A stretch of 64,000 bases of DNA. It comes from Roseomonas populi. Its GTDB lineage: Bacteria > Pseudomonadota > Alphaproteobacteria > Acetobacterales > Acetobacteraceae. The position numbers and the translations under genes are program-made. Location of the stretch: assembly GCF_024594815.1 (NCBI RefSeq), contig NZ_JANJOU010000017.1:62001-126000 (forward strand). The letters run 5' to 3'. The notes under the pieces were generated by a model. It was not told the origin of the DNA and did not search any database. It saw nothing but the letters and a program-made list of their open reading frames with translations. This document shows, one piece after another, positions 8,270 through 16,747 of this stretch (position 1 is the first letter of the stretch; every line of letters begins with the position of its first letter).

Positions 8270-9243
8270 CAGCCGAGGTTCGCCCCGGTCTCGCGCCAGA
8301 AGGCTTCCGCCGCCGGGTGCCAGGGGATGCCGGCGGCCGCCGTCTTCTGACCCTCCAGCTTGAAGTTCCTGGCCTCCGCATGGGTGCGCGCCAGCTCCTC
8401 GCGCCCCTCCCAGGTCAGGCGCAGCAGCCGCGTTACCAGGTCGGCCGGCATGTCCTCCCGCACGGCCAGGACGTTGGCGACGGACATCTGCTTGTTGTCG
8501 GTCTTCTGGCCGGGATAGGTGCCGGCCGGGATCACCTCGTTGAAGTAGACCGGCCCGTACTTCTCCACGATCTTCGCCGTGTAGGTGTCGTGGTCGATCA
8601 TCTGGATCTCCACGCCCGGGCTGGCGCCGAGATCGGTGATGGCGCTGGTGGGAATGCCCGAGACGAAGAAGTAGGCGTCCAGCTTGCCGTCCTTCACCGC
8701 GTTCGTGCTCTCGGCGGGGGAAAGCCGCTCCCGCGCGCGGAAGTCCTTCGCCGGGTCCAGCCCCGCCGCCTCGATCAGCCGCAGCGCCATCACTTCGGTC
8801 GCCGAGCCCGGCGCGCCGGTGGAGACGCGCTTGCCCTTCATGTCCGGGATGGACTTGATCCCCGTCGCCACCGTCGTCACCGCCTGCATGCGGTTGGTGT
8901 AGATCACCGCGATGGCGCGCGCCGGCACGGGGCGGCCCTTGAAGCGGTCATTCCCCCGCACCGCATCCACCGCGGCGTCCACCTGGCTGAAAATCAGCCC
9001 CACGCGGTTCGCGCCCAGCAACTGCAGGTTGCCGACGGATCCGCCCGTCACCTCCACCGTGGCGGACATGCCGGGAATCCCGCGGGAGATCATGTTCGCC
9101 AGCCCGCCGCCGAGCGGGTAGTACACGCCCCCCGTCGTACCCGTGGCGATGGCGAGCTGCTGCCCTTGTGCGCGGGCAATGCGGGGCGCGGCGAGCGCAA
9201 TGCCGGCGGCCGCGAGAACACTTCGGCGCGGGATGCTTCCCAT
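8269..9243 (-). CDS. TAXI family TRAP transporter solute-binding protein
   Basis: A periplasmic binding protein of ~324 residues. The N-terminus has a Tat-like signal (RRSVLAAAGIALAAPRIARA) ending in an AxA cleavage site. The mature start IATGTTGGVYYPLGGGLANM is the TAXI-family (NMT1_3) hallmark, and the block STGAPGSATEVMALRL also fits. The ATG at 9243 is chosen because an AAGGAG Shine-Dalgarno lies 8 bp upstream; the open frame runs further but without family sequence. It delivers ligand to the fused permease that overlaps its stop codon. Many TAXI proteins bind glutamate or other dicarboxylates; the ligand here is unknown. Confidence 0.93.
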   Translation of the reverse strand: MGSIPRRSVLAAAGIALAAPRIARAQGQQLAIATGTTGGVYYPLGGGLANMISRGIPGMSATVEVTGGSVGNLQLLGANRVGLIFSQVDAAVDAVRGNDRFKGRPVPARAIAVIYTNRMQAVTTVATGIKSIPDMKGKRVSTGAPGSATEVMALRLIEAAGLDPAKDFRARERLSPAESTNAVKDGKLDAYFFVSGIPTSAITDLGASPGVEIQMIDHDTYTAKIVEKYGPVYFNEVIPAGTYPGQKTDNKQMSVANVLAVREDMPADLVTRLLRLTWEGREELARTHAEARNFKLEGQKTAAAGIPWHPAAEAFWRETGANLG

Positions 9244-9378
9244 CGTCCGAACTCCTTGAAACGTTTTCCTCTGGCGCGAGCATAGCCCGCGCTTTCGGCG
9301 CCAAGGAAGGGGCGACATCCCCCGCCCATCTCCCGCGTTGCAGCACGGCACGCCCAATAAGAGACCGCTGGAACGACG

Positions 9379-10533
9379 ATGGGAACAACGATGGAAACCC
9401 GCCCCTTCGAGGTCCGCTGGGACCCCGCCGCCCTGGCGCACCTGCGCGATCGCCTGCGCGCCACGCCCTTGCCCCGCCAGCCCCGCGATGCCGGCTGGAA
9501 GTACGGCTGCGACCCGGATTTCCTCTCAGCCCTGCGCGACCACTGGCGGGATGGCTACGACGCGGACGCCGCCGCCGCCGCGCTGAACCGCCACCCCCAG
9601 ATCATCGCCCGCGTGGAGGATTTGGACATCCACGCCTACCACGTTGTGGGTGAGGCGGGCGGCAAGCGCCCCCTCCTCCTCACCCATGGCTGGCCCGGCT
9701 CCGTCCTCGAGTTCCTCGGCGTGATCGAGCCCCTCGCCTTCCCCTCCCGCCACGGCGGCCGGGCGGAGGACGCCTTCGACCTCGTCATCCCCTCCCTCCC
9801 CGGCTTCGGCTTCTCCGGCAAGCCGGAGGCGCCCATCTCCGCCCGCACCACCGCCCGCCTGTTCGACGCGCTGATGCGCGGCCTGGGCTACCCGCGCTAC
9901 CGCGCCCAGGGCGGCGACTGGGGTGCGGCCGTCACCGCCTGGCTGGCGCTGGACCACGTGGCCTCCCTCAAGGCCATCCACCTCAACATGGTCCTCGTTC
10001 GCGCCGACGCCGCGCCGAAAACGCCGGAGGAACTGGCCTGGCAGGCCGAGCAGGCAGCGGTGCAGGGCAAGCTCGGCGCCTACGCCCAGCTCCAGGGCAC
10101 GAAGCCCCAGTCCATCGCCTACGCCATGCAGGACAATCCGCTCGCCCAGGCCGCCTGGATCGTGGAGCGCTTCCACGACTGGGCGGACCTGCGCGAGCGC
10201 CCCTTCGAGGCGGTGTTCACGAAGGATCAGCTCATCACCGACGTAATGATCTACGCGATGAACGACGCCTTCACGACCGGCGCCTGGTACTACTTCGGCG
10301 CGATGGAGGAGGGCGTGCGCAACATCCCGCCCGGCCGCCGCGTGATGGTGCCCACCGCCGTCGCTGCCTACCCCGACCCGCGCTCCCCCATGCCGCCGCG
10401 CAGCCTGGTCGAGAAGGGCTACGCCGTGAACCGCTGGAGCGACATGCCCCGTGGCGGGCACTTCCCGGCAATGGAAGTGCCGGACGACTTCGTGGCGGAC
10501 CTGCGCGCCTGGGGGCGGCAGACCGAGGGGTGA
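9379..10533 (+). CDS. Epoxide hydrolase (microsomal type, alpha/beta fold)
   Basis: A 384-residue protein with the N-terminal EHN lid domain (residues ~5-110; RPFEVRWDPAALAHLRDRL) followed by an alpha/beta-hydrolase core. The oxyanion motif is LTHGWPGSVLEF. The nucleophile Asp sits in QGGDWGAAVTAW and the catalytic His in RGGHFPAMEVPDDF near the C-terminus. These enzymes open epoxides to diols through an ester intermediate. ATG 9379 and ATG 9391 are both possible starts. The gene is divergent from the TAXI operon, with 135 bp between, and has no obvious partner. A solitary H1-like hairpin follows its stop. Confidence 0.92.
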   Translation: MGTTMETRPFEVRWDPAALAHLRDRLRATPLPRQPRDAGWKYGCDPDFLSALRDHWRDGYDADAAAAALNRHPQIIARVEDLDIHAYHVVGEAGGKRPLLLTHGWPGSVLEFLGVIEPLAFPSRHGGRAEDAFDLVIPSLPGFGFSGKPEAPISARTTARLFDALMRGLGYPRYRAQGGDWGAAVTAWLALDHVASLKAIHLNMVLVRADAAPKTPEELAWQAEQAAVQGKLGAYAQLQGTKPQSIAYAMQDNPLAQAAWIVERFHDWADLRERPFEAVFTKDQLITDVMIYAMNDAFTTGAWYYFGAMEEGVRNIPPGRRVMVPTAVAAYPDPRSPMPPRSLVEKGYAVNRWSDMPRGGHFPAMEVPDDFVADLRAWGRQTEG

Positions 10534-10561
10534 GCCGTTCCGGCGGGTTGGCTCCCGTGCC

Positions 10562-10590
10562 CCAGGAAGGGAAGGAACTCTCCCTCCTGG
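10562..10590 (+). other. Solitary H1-like hairpin after the epoxide hydrolase gene
   Basis: CCAGGAAGGGA faces TCCCTCCTGG with one bulged A, 28 bp after the stop. Shape, arm composition and position match the first hairpin of the dispersed elements, but no H2-H4 follow. The rest of the 318-bp gap to paoA holds a 6-3-6 inverted repeat at 10740-10754 (GTGGAA/TTCCAC) and a GC-rich inverted repeat at 10781-10806, either of which could regulate paoABC. No T tract follows, so it is not a classical terminator. Confidence 0.5.
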
Positions 10591-10739
10591 CGGTCCGGGC
10601 GAGGCTACCCCCCCTCCGCCACGGCCGGGGCCACGTTCAGGCCGGTCGGTTCGTCCCGCGCATTCAGAAGTTTCCCGCATAGGCCCATGCCGATTCCGGC
10701 ACCTAATTCCCGGATCACGAAGGGAGCACTTTCGGCTGC

Positions 10740-10754
10740 GTGGAACGTTTCCAC
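10740..10754. promoter_or_regulatory. Operator-like inverted repeat upstream of paoABC
   Basis: GTGGAA, a 3-bp spacer (CGT) and TTCCAC form a perfect 6-3-6 palindrome about 100 bp before the paoA start, in the only long gap preceding this operon. It would suit a dimeric repressor or activator. No regulator gene is adjacent, so this is a guess from symmetry and position. Confidence 0.3.
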
Positions 10755-10851
10755 GGGGATGACGGCTGCGGGAACCACGTGCCGGGCAGCCCCAGGGGCT
10801 GCCGGGCCATTGGCGTGACGGTGCCGGCGCAACCAGACGAAAGGGCGGGCC

Positions 10852-11511
10852 ATGCAGAAGGCGAAGGAATTCGAGTTGTCCCGGAGAGACCTGATGGCCG
10901 GGGCCGCCTCCGCCACGGGTCTGGCCGGCTCCCTGGTGGCGGCGCCGGTGGCGGCCCAGCCCGCGCCCGGTGCCGCCGCATCGGCGCCGGCGACCCCGGT
11001 GCTGTCCAAGGTGAGCCTCACGGTGAACGGCCAGCCCCGGGCCCTGGAGCTGGACCCGCGCACCACGCTGCTGGACACGCTGCGCGAGCACCTGCAGCTG
11101 ACGGGCAGCAAGAAGGGCTGCGATCACGGCCAGTGCGGCGCCTGCACGGTGATGGTGGACGGCCGGCGGATCTATTCCTGCCTGACGCTCGCCGTGATGC
11201 ACGAGGGCGACGAGGTCACCACGATCGAGGGGCTGGGGCAGCCCGAGAACCTGCATCCCATGCAGGCCGCCTTCGTGAAATACGACGGCTACCAGTGCGG
11301 CTACTGCACCCCCGGCCAGATCTGCGCCTCGGTTGCCATGCTCGAGGAGATTAAGGCGGGCGTGCCGAGCCACGCGACGTCCGACCTGACGGCCGCGCCC
11401 CAGGTGACGGCGGATGAGATCCGCGAGCGCATGAGCGGCAACATCTGCCGCTGCGGGGCCTATTCCAACATCGTCGAAGCCATCACCGAGGTCGCGGAGA
11501 AGCAGGCATGA
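10852..11511 (+). CDS. paoA: Aldehyde oxidoreductase iron-sulfur subunit (PaoA/YagT-like)
   Basis: A 219-residue xanthine-oxidase-family small subunit carrying two [2Fe-2S] clusters. Ligands for the first are in [11 protein letters not shown] plus a later Cys (YSCLTL); the second uses QCGYCTPGQ and CRCGAY. The N-terminus has a Tat signal ([14 protein letters not shown]) leading into an Ala/Pro-rich linker, so the complex is exported folded to the periplasm, as in E. coli PaoABC. Its stop overlaps the paoB start by 4 bp. The family oxidises aldehydes, often aromatic ones; the physiological substrate here is not known. Confidence 0.93.
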   Translation: MQKAKEFELSRRDLMAGAASATGLAGSLVAAPVAAQPAPGAAASAPATPVLSKVSLTVNGQPRALELDPRTTLLDTLREHLQLTGSKKGCDHGQCGACTVMVDGRRIYSCLTLAVMHEGDEVTTIEGLGQPENLHPMQAAFVKYDGYQCGYCTPGQICASVAMLEEIKAGVPSHATSDLTAAPQVTADEIRERMSGNICRCGAYSNIVEAITEVAEKQA

Positions 11512-12458
11512 GGCCCTTCACCTACGAGCGCGCCCGCACGCCCGCCGAGGCCGCCGCGGCGGCCACCCGCGAGCCGGGCGCCAAGTTCATCGCCGGCGGC
11601 ACCAACCTGCTCGACCTGATGAAGCTGCAGATCGAGGTACCGACGCATCTGGTGGACGTGAACGGGTTGGGCCTGGACCGGATCGAGGCGACGCCGGAGG
11701 GCGGCCTGCGCATCGGCGCGCTGGTGCGCAACACGGACCTGGCGGCGGATGAGCGCGTGCGGCGCGACTACGCCGTGCTGAGCCGCGCCATCGTGGCCGG
11801 GGCCTCCGGGCAGATCCGCAACAAGGCGACCACGGCGGGCAACCTGCTGCAGCGCACGCGCTGCCCCTATTTTTACGACACCGCCCAGCCCTGCAACAAG
11901 CGCGTGCCCGGCAGCGGGTGCTCGGCGATCGGCGGCGTCACCCGCGCCCTCGCGGTGATCGGCACGAGCGAGGCCTGCATCGCCACCCACCCCTCCGACA
12001 TGGCTGTGGCCATGCGCGCGCTGGACGCGACCGTGGAGACGGTGAAGGCGGACGGCACGACGCGCCGCATCCCTATGGCCGAATTCCACCGCCTGCCCGG
12101 CGAGACGCCACACATCGAGACCTCGCTGGAAAAGGGCGAGTTCATCACCGCGGTCACCTTGCCGCCGCCAATGGGCGGGCGGCACTTCTATCGCAAGGTG
12201 CGCGACCGCGCCTCCTACGCCTTCGCGCTCGTCTCGGTCGCCGCCGTGGTGCAGCGGGACGGCACGGGGCGCGTGGCGCTGGGCGGGGTGGCGCACAAGC
12301 CCTGGCGGGTGGAAGCGGCCGAGGCCGAGCTGCCGCGCGGCGCCAAGCCCGCCATGGCGGCGATCCTGGATGGCGCGAAGCCGACCCACGACAACGCGTT
12401 CAAGGTGAAGCTGGCGGAACGGGCGCTTGCCGCCGTGCTGGCCGAGGCGAGGGGCTGA
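11508..12458 (+). CDS. paoB: Aldehyde oxidoreductase FAD-binding subunit (PaoB/YagS-like)
   Basis: A 316-residue FAD subunit of the molybdenum hydroxylase complex. The FAD-binding motif [13 protein letters not shown] is near residue 25 and [15 protein letters not shown] near residue 105. The segment [23 protein letters not shown] supplies the extra Cys residues that in E. coli PaoB hold a [4Fe-4S] cluster, which separates it from ordinary xanthine dehydrogenase FAD subunits. ATGA overlap with paoA and a 4-bp gap to paoC show one operon. Confidence 0.93.
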   Translation: MRPFTYERARTPAEAAAAATREPGAKFIAGGTNLLDLMKLQIEVPTHLVDVNGLGLDRIEATPEGGLRIGALVRNTDLAADERVRRDYAVLSRAIVAGASGQIRNKATTAGNLLQRTRCPYFYDTAQPCNKRVPGSGCSAIGGVTRALAVIGTSEACIATHPSDMAVAMRALDATVETVKADGTTRRIPMAEFHRLPGETPHIETSLEKGEFITAVTLPPPMGGRHFYRKVRDRASYAFALVSVAAVVQRDGTGRVALGGVAHKPWRVEAAEAELPRGAKPAMAAILDGAKPTHDNAFKVKLAERALAAVLAEARG

Positions 12459-12462
12459 GACG

Positions 12463-14682
12463 ATGAAGTTCGATACTCCCGCCACCACCAACCCCATCGA
12501 CCGGCTGAAGGTCGTCGGCCAGCCGCTGGACCGCATCGACGGCCCGTTCAAGACCACGGGCACCGCCCCCTACGCCTATGAGCGTCACGGCGTGGCGCCG
12601 AACCAGGCCTATGGCTTCGTCCTCGGCGCCGGCATCGCCAAGGGGCGGGTCAATGCCATGGACACCGCCGCGGCGCGCCGCGCGCCCGGCGTGCTGGCGA
12701 TCGTCACCACCCTCGACATGCCGAAGCTGGAGAAGGGGCAGACGAACGCCGCCGCCCTGTTCGGCGGGGCGGAGATCCAGCACTACCACCAGGCGGTCGC
12801 CGTGGTGGTGGCCGAGACCTTCGAGCAGGCGCGCGACGCCGCCGGGCTGATCCGGGTGGACTACGCGCGCCAGCCCGGCCGCTTCGACCTGGCCGCGGAA
12901 GCCAGGCACGCCCCGCTCGTCGGCGGCGACAGCGAGGAGGGCAGCGGCGCGCCGCCGGAGGACCGCGTCGGCGATTTCGAGGGCGCCTTCGCCGCTGCCC
13001 CGGTGAAGCTGGACGAGACCTACACTACCCCGGACGAGAGCCACGCGGCGATGGAGCCGCACGCCTCCATCGCCGCCTGGGAAGGCGACAGGCTCACGGT
13101 CTGGACCTCCAACCAGATGATCGCCTGGGGCAAGCGGGACCTCGCCAAGACCCTCGGCCTGAAGCCCGAGAACGTGCGGATCGACAGCCCCTATGTCGGC
13201 GGCGGCTTCGGCGGGAAGCTCTTCCTGCGGGCCGATGCCGTGCTGGCGGCGCTCGGCGCGAAGGCGGCGGGGCGGCCGGTGAAACTGGCACTCACCCGCC
13301 CGCTGGTGGCGAACAACACCACGCACCGCCCGGCCACCATCCAGCGCATCCGCCTCGGCGCGACGCGGGACGGGAAGATCACGGCCATCGCGCATGAGAG
13401 CACTTCCGGCAACCTGAAGGACGGCAAGCCGGAGACGGCCGTGTCGCAGACGAAGCTGCTCTACGCCGGCGCCAACCGGCTCACCTCCATGCGAATGGCC
13501 GAGATGGACCTGCCCGAGGGCAACGCCATGCGTGCCCCCGGCGAGGCGCCGGGGCTGATGGCGCTGGAGGTCGCGATCGACGAGATGGCGGAGAGGCTGG
13601 GGATGGACCCGGTGGAGTTCCGCATCCTCAACGACACGCAGGAGGATCCGGAGAAGCCGGGCCGCCGCTTCTCCCAGCGCCAGCTCGTCCAGTGCCTGCG
13701 CCAGGGGGCGGAGCGCTTCGGCTGGGCCAACCGGAACTTCCGGCCCGGCACGCGGCGGGAAGGGCGCTGGCTGGTCGGCATGGGCGTGGCCGCAGGCTTC
13801 CGCAACAACCTGCTGACGAAGTCCGCCGCCCGCGTGCGGCTGGACGGGCAGGGGGTGGTCACGGTCGAGACCGACATGACGGACATCGGCACGGGCAGCT
13901 ACACCATCATCGCCCAGACGGCGGCGGAGATGATGGGCGTGCCGATCGGGAAGGTGGTCGTGCGGCTCGGCGACTCCGACTTCCCCGCCTCTGCCGGCTC
14001 GGGCGGGCAGTGGGGCGCCAACAACTCCACCGCCGGCGTCTATGCCGCCTGCGTGAAGCTGCGAGAGCAGGTGGCGCAGAAGCTCGGCATCAACTCGGCC
14101 GATGCGGTGTTCGAGGACGGCCAGGTGCGCGCCGGCAACCGCGCCGCCCCGCTGGGCCAGGCCGCGGGGCCGGAAGGCCTCTCGGCGGAGGATGTGATCG
14201 AGTACGGCGACCTCGCCAAGCGCTACCAGCAATCCACCTTCGCCGGCCATTTCGTGGAGGTGGGCGTGGACGCGATGACGGGCGAGACGCGGGTGCGGCG
14301 CATGCTGGCCGTCTGCGCGGCGGGCCGCATCCTGAACCCGAAATCGGCGCGCAGCCAGGTGATCGGCGCGATGACCATGGGCGTGGGCGCGGCGCTGACC
14401 GAGGCGCTGGAGGTGGACACCCGCCACGGCTTCTTCGTGAACCACGACCTGGCGGGCTACGAGGTGCCGGTGCACGCCGACATCCCGCACCAGGAGGTGA
14501 TCTTCCTGGACGAGGTGGACCCGGTCTCCTCCCCCATGAAGGCCAAGGGCGTGGGCGAGCTGGGCCTTTGCGGCGTGGGCGCGGCGGTGGCGAACGCCAT
14601 CCACAACGCCACCGGCATCCGCGTGCGCGACTACCCGATCACGCTCGACAAGCTCATCGAGCGGCTGCCGGAGCCGGCCTGA
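12463..14682 (+). CDS. paoC: Aldehyde oxidoreductase molybdenum-binding subunit (PaoC/YagR-like)
   Basis: A 739-residue catalytic subunit that holds the molybdenum cofactor and carries the active-site Glu near its C-terminus (AKGVGELGLCGVGAAVANAI). Other family blocks are VGGGFGGKLFLRAD, AMRAPGEAPGLMALE and TDIGTGSYTIIAQTAAE. The ATG at 12463, four bases after paoB, gives the expected start; the open frame begins a few codons earlier inside paoB. No paoD (MocA/XdhC-like cofactor chaperone) gene is next to it; a cytochrome c gene follows instead. Electrons probably leave through that cytochrome. Confidence 0.94.
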   Translation: MKFDTPATTNPIDRLKVVGQPLDRIDGPFKTTGTAPYAYERHGVAPNQAYGFVLGAGIAKGRVNAMDTAAARRAPGVLAIVTTLDMPKLEKGQTNAAALFGGAEIQHYHQAVAVVVAETFEQARDAAGLIRVDYARQPGRFDLAAEARHAPLVGGDSEEGSGAPPEDRVGDFEGAFAAAPVKLDETYTTPDESHAAMEPHASIAAWEGDRLTVWTSNQMIAWGKRDLAKTLGLKPENVRIDSPYVGGGFGGKLFLRADAVLAALGAKAAGRPVKLALTRPLVANNTTHRPATIQRIRLGATRDGKITAIAHESTSGNLKDGKPETAVSQTKLLYAGANRLTSMRMAEMDLPEGNAMRAPGEAPGLMALEVAIDEMAERLGMDPVEFRILNDTQEDPEKPGRRFSQRQLVQCLRQGAERFGWANRNFRPGTRREGRWLVGMGVAAGFRNNLLTKSAARVRLDGQGVVTVETDMTDIGTGSYTIIAQTAAEMMGVPIGKVVVRLGDSDFPASAGSGGQWGANNSTAGVYAACVKLREQVAQKLGINSADAVFEDGQVRAGNRAAPLGQAAGPEGLSAEDVIEYGDLAKRYQQSTFAGHFVEVGVDAMTGETRVRRMLAVCAAGRILNPKSARSQVIGAMTMGVGAALTEALEVDTRHGFFVNHDLAGYEVPVHADIPHQEVIFLDEVDPVSSPMKAKGVGELGLCGVGAAVANAIHNATGIRVRDYPITLDKLIERLPEPA

Positions 14683-14772
14683 GGCGCGCCGGGGAGGGGC
14701 ATCGGGCCCCTTCCCCGGCAACCCCGCCCGCGAACCGGCGTTCGCCGGGCGGACCCGACGCGGACACGACCG

Positions 14773-15222
14773 ATCCTCAGGCTTCTTCCCATCCTTGCCC
14801 TCGCGCTCGCCGCCTGCGACGAGGAGCCACCGGCCGCGCTGCGCCTCGCCGGCGCCGACACGGAGCGCGGCCGCGCGGTGATCGCGGCGCGTGGCTGCGG
14901 TGCCTGCCACGTCATCCCCGGCGTGCGCGGCGCCACCTCCTGGGCCGGCCCGCCGCTGACGGAATGGTCCCGGCGCGGCTACCTGGCCGGGCAGCACCCC
15001 AACTCGCCGGAGAACCTCGTCGCCTGGCTGCGCGATCCCCAGGCGATGGCGCCGGGCAGCGCCATGCCGAATCTCGGGCTGACGGAAGCCGAGGCGCGCG
15101 ACGCGGCGGCCTATCTCTTCACCCTCGGGGCCGGGCGCCTGCCCGAGGTGCCGGCCGGCCTGCCGCTGGGGCCGAAGGATGCGGGGCCGCGCGAGGAGCC
15201 GCGCATCCGGCCGCGGGCCTGA
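14773..15222 (+). CDS. c-type cytochrome lipoprotein (start codon uncertain)
   Basis: A small monohaem cytochrome: haem motif CGACH, then distal Met in GSAMPNLGL. Upstream of the first canonical start (GTG 14878) the same frame encodes an unmistakable lipoprotein signal (ILRLLPILALALAAC followed by DEEPP), so the real start must be earlier. Between the paoC stop and that signal there is no ATG, GTG or TTG in frame. ATC 14773 gives a neat signal peptide; ATC 14701 sits just after GGGGAGGGG but leaves a long n-region. The gene directly follows paoC, and it likely accepts electrons from PaoABC at the membrane. A single base error in the sequence is an alternative explanation. Confidence 0.75.
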   Translation: MLRLLPILALALAACDEEPPAALRLAGADTERGRAVIAARGCGACHVIPGVRGATSWAGPPLTEWSRRGYLAGQHPNSPENLVAWLRDPQAMAPGSAMPNLGLTEAEARDAAAYLFTLGAGRLPEVPAGLPLGPKDAGPREEPRIRPRA

Positions 15223-15264
15223 CCCTGCGGAGCCGAGAGGGGAGGATCCTCTTCTCCCCCGGCC

Positions 15265-15960
15265 TCACACCGCGATCCAGCGCCGCACCTGCCCGAAATC
15301 CGCCAGCAGCTCCGCGGAGCGCCCTTCCAGCACGATCTTCCCGCGATCCAGCACAATGGCCCGGTCGCTCAGCGCCAACGCGTCCTCCGCGTGCTGCTCC
15401 ACGATCACGGTGGCGAAGCCCTTTTCCGCGCGCAGGCGGCGCAGCGTGGCCTCCAGTTCCTCCACGATCACGGGCGCCAGGCCCTCGAAGGGCTCGTCCA
15501 GCAGCAGCAGGCGCGGGTTGGTCATCAGCGTGCGGCAGATGGCCAGCATCTGCTGCTCGCCGCCTGAGAGCTTGTCGCCCATGTTCCGCCGCCGCTCCCG
15601 CAGGCGGGGGAAGAGGTCGTAGGCGTCCTTCAGACCGAATGGGCCGGGGCGGCCGGCGACGAGAAGGTTCTCCTCCACCGTCAGGGAGGGGAAGATGTCC
15701 CGCTCCTGCGGCACCCAGCCAAGGCCCATCCGCGCGCGCTCATAGGCGGGGAGGGTGCCGATTTCCTTCCCCTGCCAGCGCAGGCTGCCGGAGAGGCGGC
15801 GCGCATGGCCCATGATGGCGAGCATCAGCGTGGTCTTGCCCACGCCGTTGCGGCCCAGCACCGCCAGCCCCTCTCCGTCATTGATGGAGAGGCTCATCTC
15901 CTCCAGCACCACCGCCTCGCCGTAGCCGGCGGTCAGTCGCTCCACCTCAAGCAGCGGCAT
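15265..15960 (-). CDS. livF: Branched-chain-type ABC importer ATPase LivF
   Basis: A 231-residue ATP-binding protein. Walker A is GRNGVGKTTLM, the signature is LSGGEQQMLAICRTL and Walker B is LLLLDEPFEGLAP; the EQH of the switch region is present. LivF-specific features are the short length and the PQERDIFPSLTVEENL block. The ATG at 15960 is preferred because MPLLEVERLTAGYG is the usual LivF opening. It overlaps the end of livG by 14 bp. It is the last gene of the livKHMGF run; given the dioxygenase at the head of the run, the cargo may be an aromatic acid rather than an amino acid. Confidence 0.95.
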   Translation of the reverse strand: MPLLEVERLTAGYGEAVVLEEMSLSINDGEGLAVLGRNGVGKTTLMLAIMGHARRLSGSLRWQGKEIGTLPAYERARMGLGWVPQERDIFPSLTVEENLLVAGRPGPFGLKDAYDLFPRLRERRRNMGDKLSGGEQQMLAICRTLMTNPRLLLLDEPFEGLAPVIVEELEATLRRLRAEKGFATVIVEQHAEDALALSDRAIVLDRGKIVLEGRSAELLADFGQVRRWIAV

Positions 15961-16747
15961 GGTGACCCCGGCGCCCGAGATAGACCTCGCGCACGCGCTC
16001 ATCCGCCTGGATCTCGGCGGGCGTGCCCTCGGTCATGATGGCGCCCTGCACCAACACGGTGATGCGCTCGGCGAAGCGGAAGACAAGGCCCATGTCGTGC
16101 TCGACGAAAAGAAGGGTCAGGTCGCGCGGCAGGGCGTGGATGCGCTCGAAGATTGCCTCGCTCTGGGCGGCGGGCACGCCGGCCGCGGGCTCGTCCAGCA
16201 CCAGCACGCGGGGCTTCGTGCCCAGCGCGATCGCCAGCTCCACCAGCCGCTGCAGCCCGTAGGGTAGGGCGTGGACGGGACGGGCGGCGTAGGCGTCCAG
16301 GTTCACGAAGGCCAGGTGCTCCCGCGCCTCCTCCGCCACCGCCCGGTCGGCCGTGGCGGAACGCCAGAAGTTCCGCGTCTTCCGCTCCCGCTCCAGGATC
16401 GCGAGGGAGACGTTCTCCAGCACCGTCAGCCCACGGAAGAGCTGGTTGATCTGGAAGGTCCGCGTCAGCCCGCGGCGCACGCGCGCGGCCTGGGGCAGGG
16501 CGGTCAGGTCCTCCCCGCCCAGGCGGATGGTGCCGGAGGTGGCCGGCACGTTGCCCGTGAGGGCATGGACGAGGGAGGTCTTGCCCGCCCCGTTCGGCCC
16601 GATCAGCGCGTGCCGCGCCCCGGCCGCCACGCGCAGCGACACGTCGTTCACCGCCGTGAAGTTGCCGTAGCGAAGGGTCAGCCCCGCCGTTTCGATGGCC
16701 GGCGTCCCGGCGGGCTCGATGGCCGGCGTCCCTGTCCCGGCCGTCAT
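15947..16747 (-). CDS. livG: Branched-chain-type ABC importer ATPase LivG
   Basis: A 266-residue ATPase with Walker A GPNGAGKTSLV, the LivG-type insertion around RRGLTRTFQINQLFRGLTVLENV and Walker B VLVLDEPAAGVPA. The signature region reads LPYGLQRLVELAIAL, the usual LivG variant of LSGGQ. The first 22 residues contain an 8-residue duplication (GTPAIEPA then GTPAIETA) before the conserved LTLRYGNF start. This reflects a 17-bp direct repeat at 16692-16708 and 16716-16732, so the true start may lie after it. The ATG overlaps the livM stop. Confidence 0.95.
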   Translation of the reverse strand: MTAGTGTPAIEPAGTPAIETAGLTLRYGNFTAVNDVSLRVAAGARHALIGPNGAGKTSLVHALTGNVPATSGTIRLGGEDLTALPQAARVRRGLTRTFQINQLFRGLTVLENVSLAILERERKTRNFWRSATADRAVAEEAREHLAFVNLDAYAARPVHALPYGLQRLVELAIALGTKPRVLVLDEPAAGVPAAQSEAIFERIHALPRDLTLLFVEHDMGLVFRFAERITVLVQGAIMTEGTPAEIQADERVREVYLGRRGHHAAA

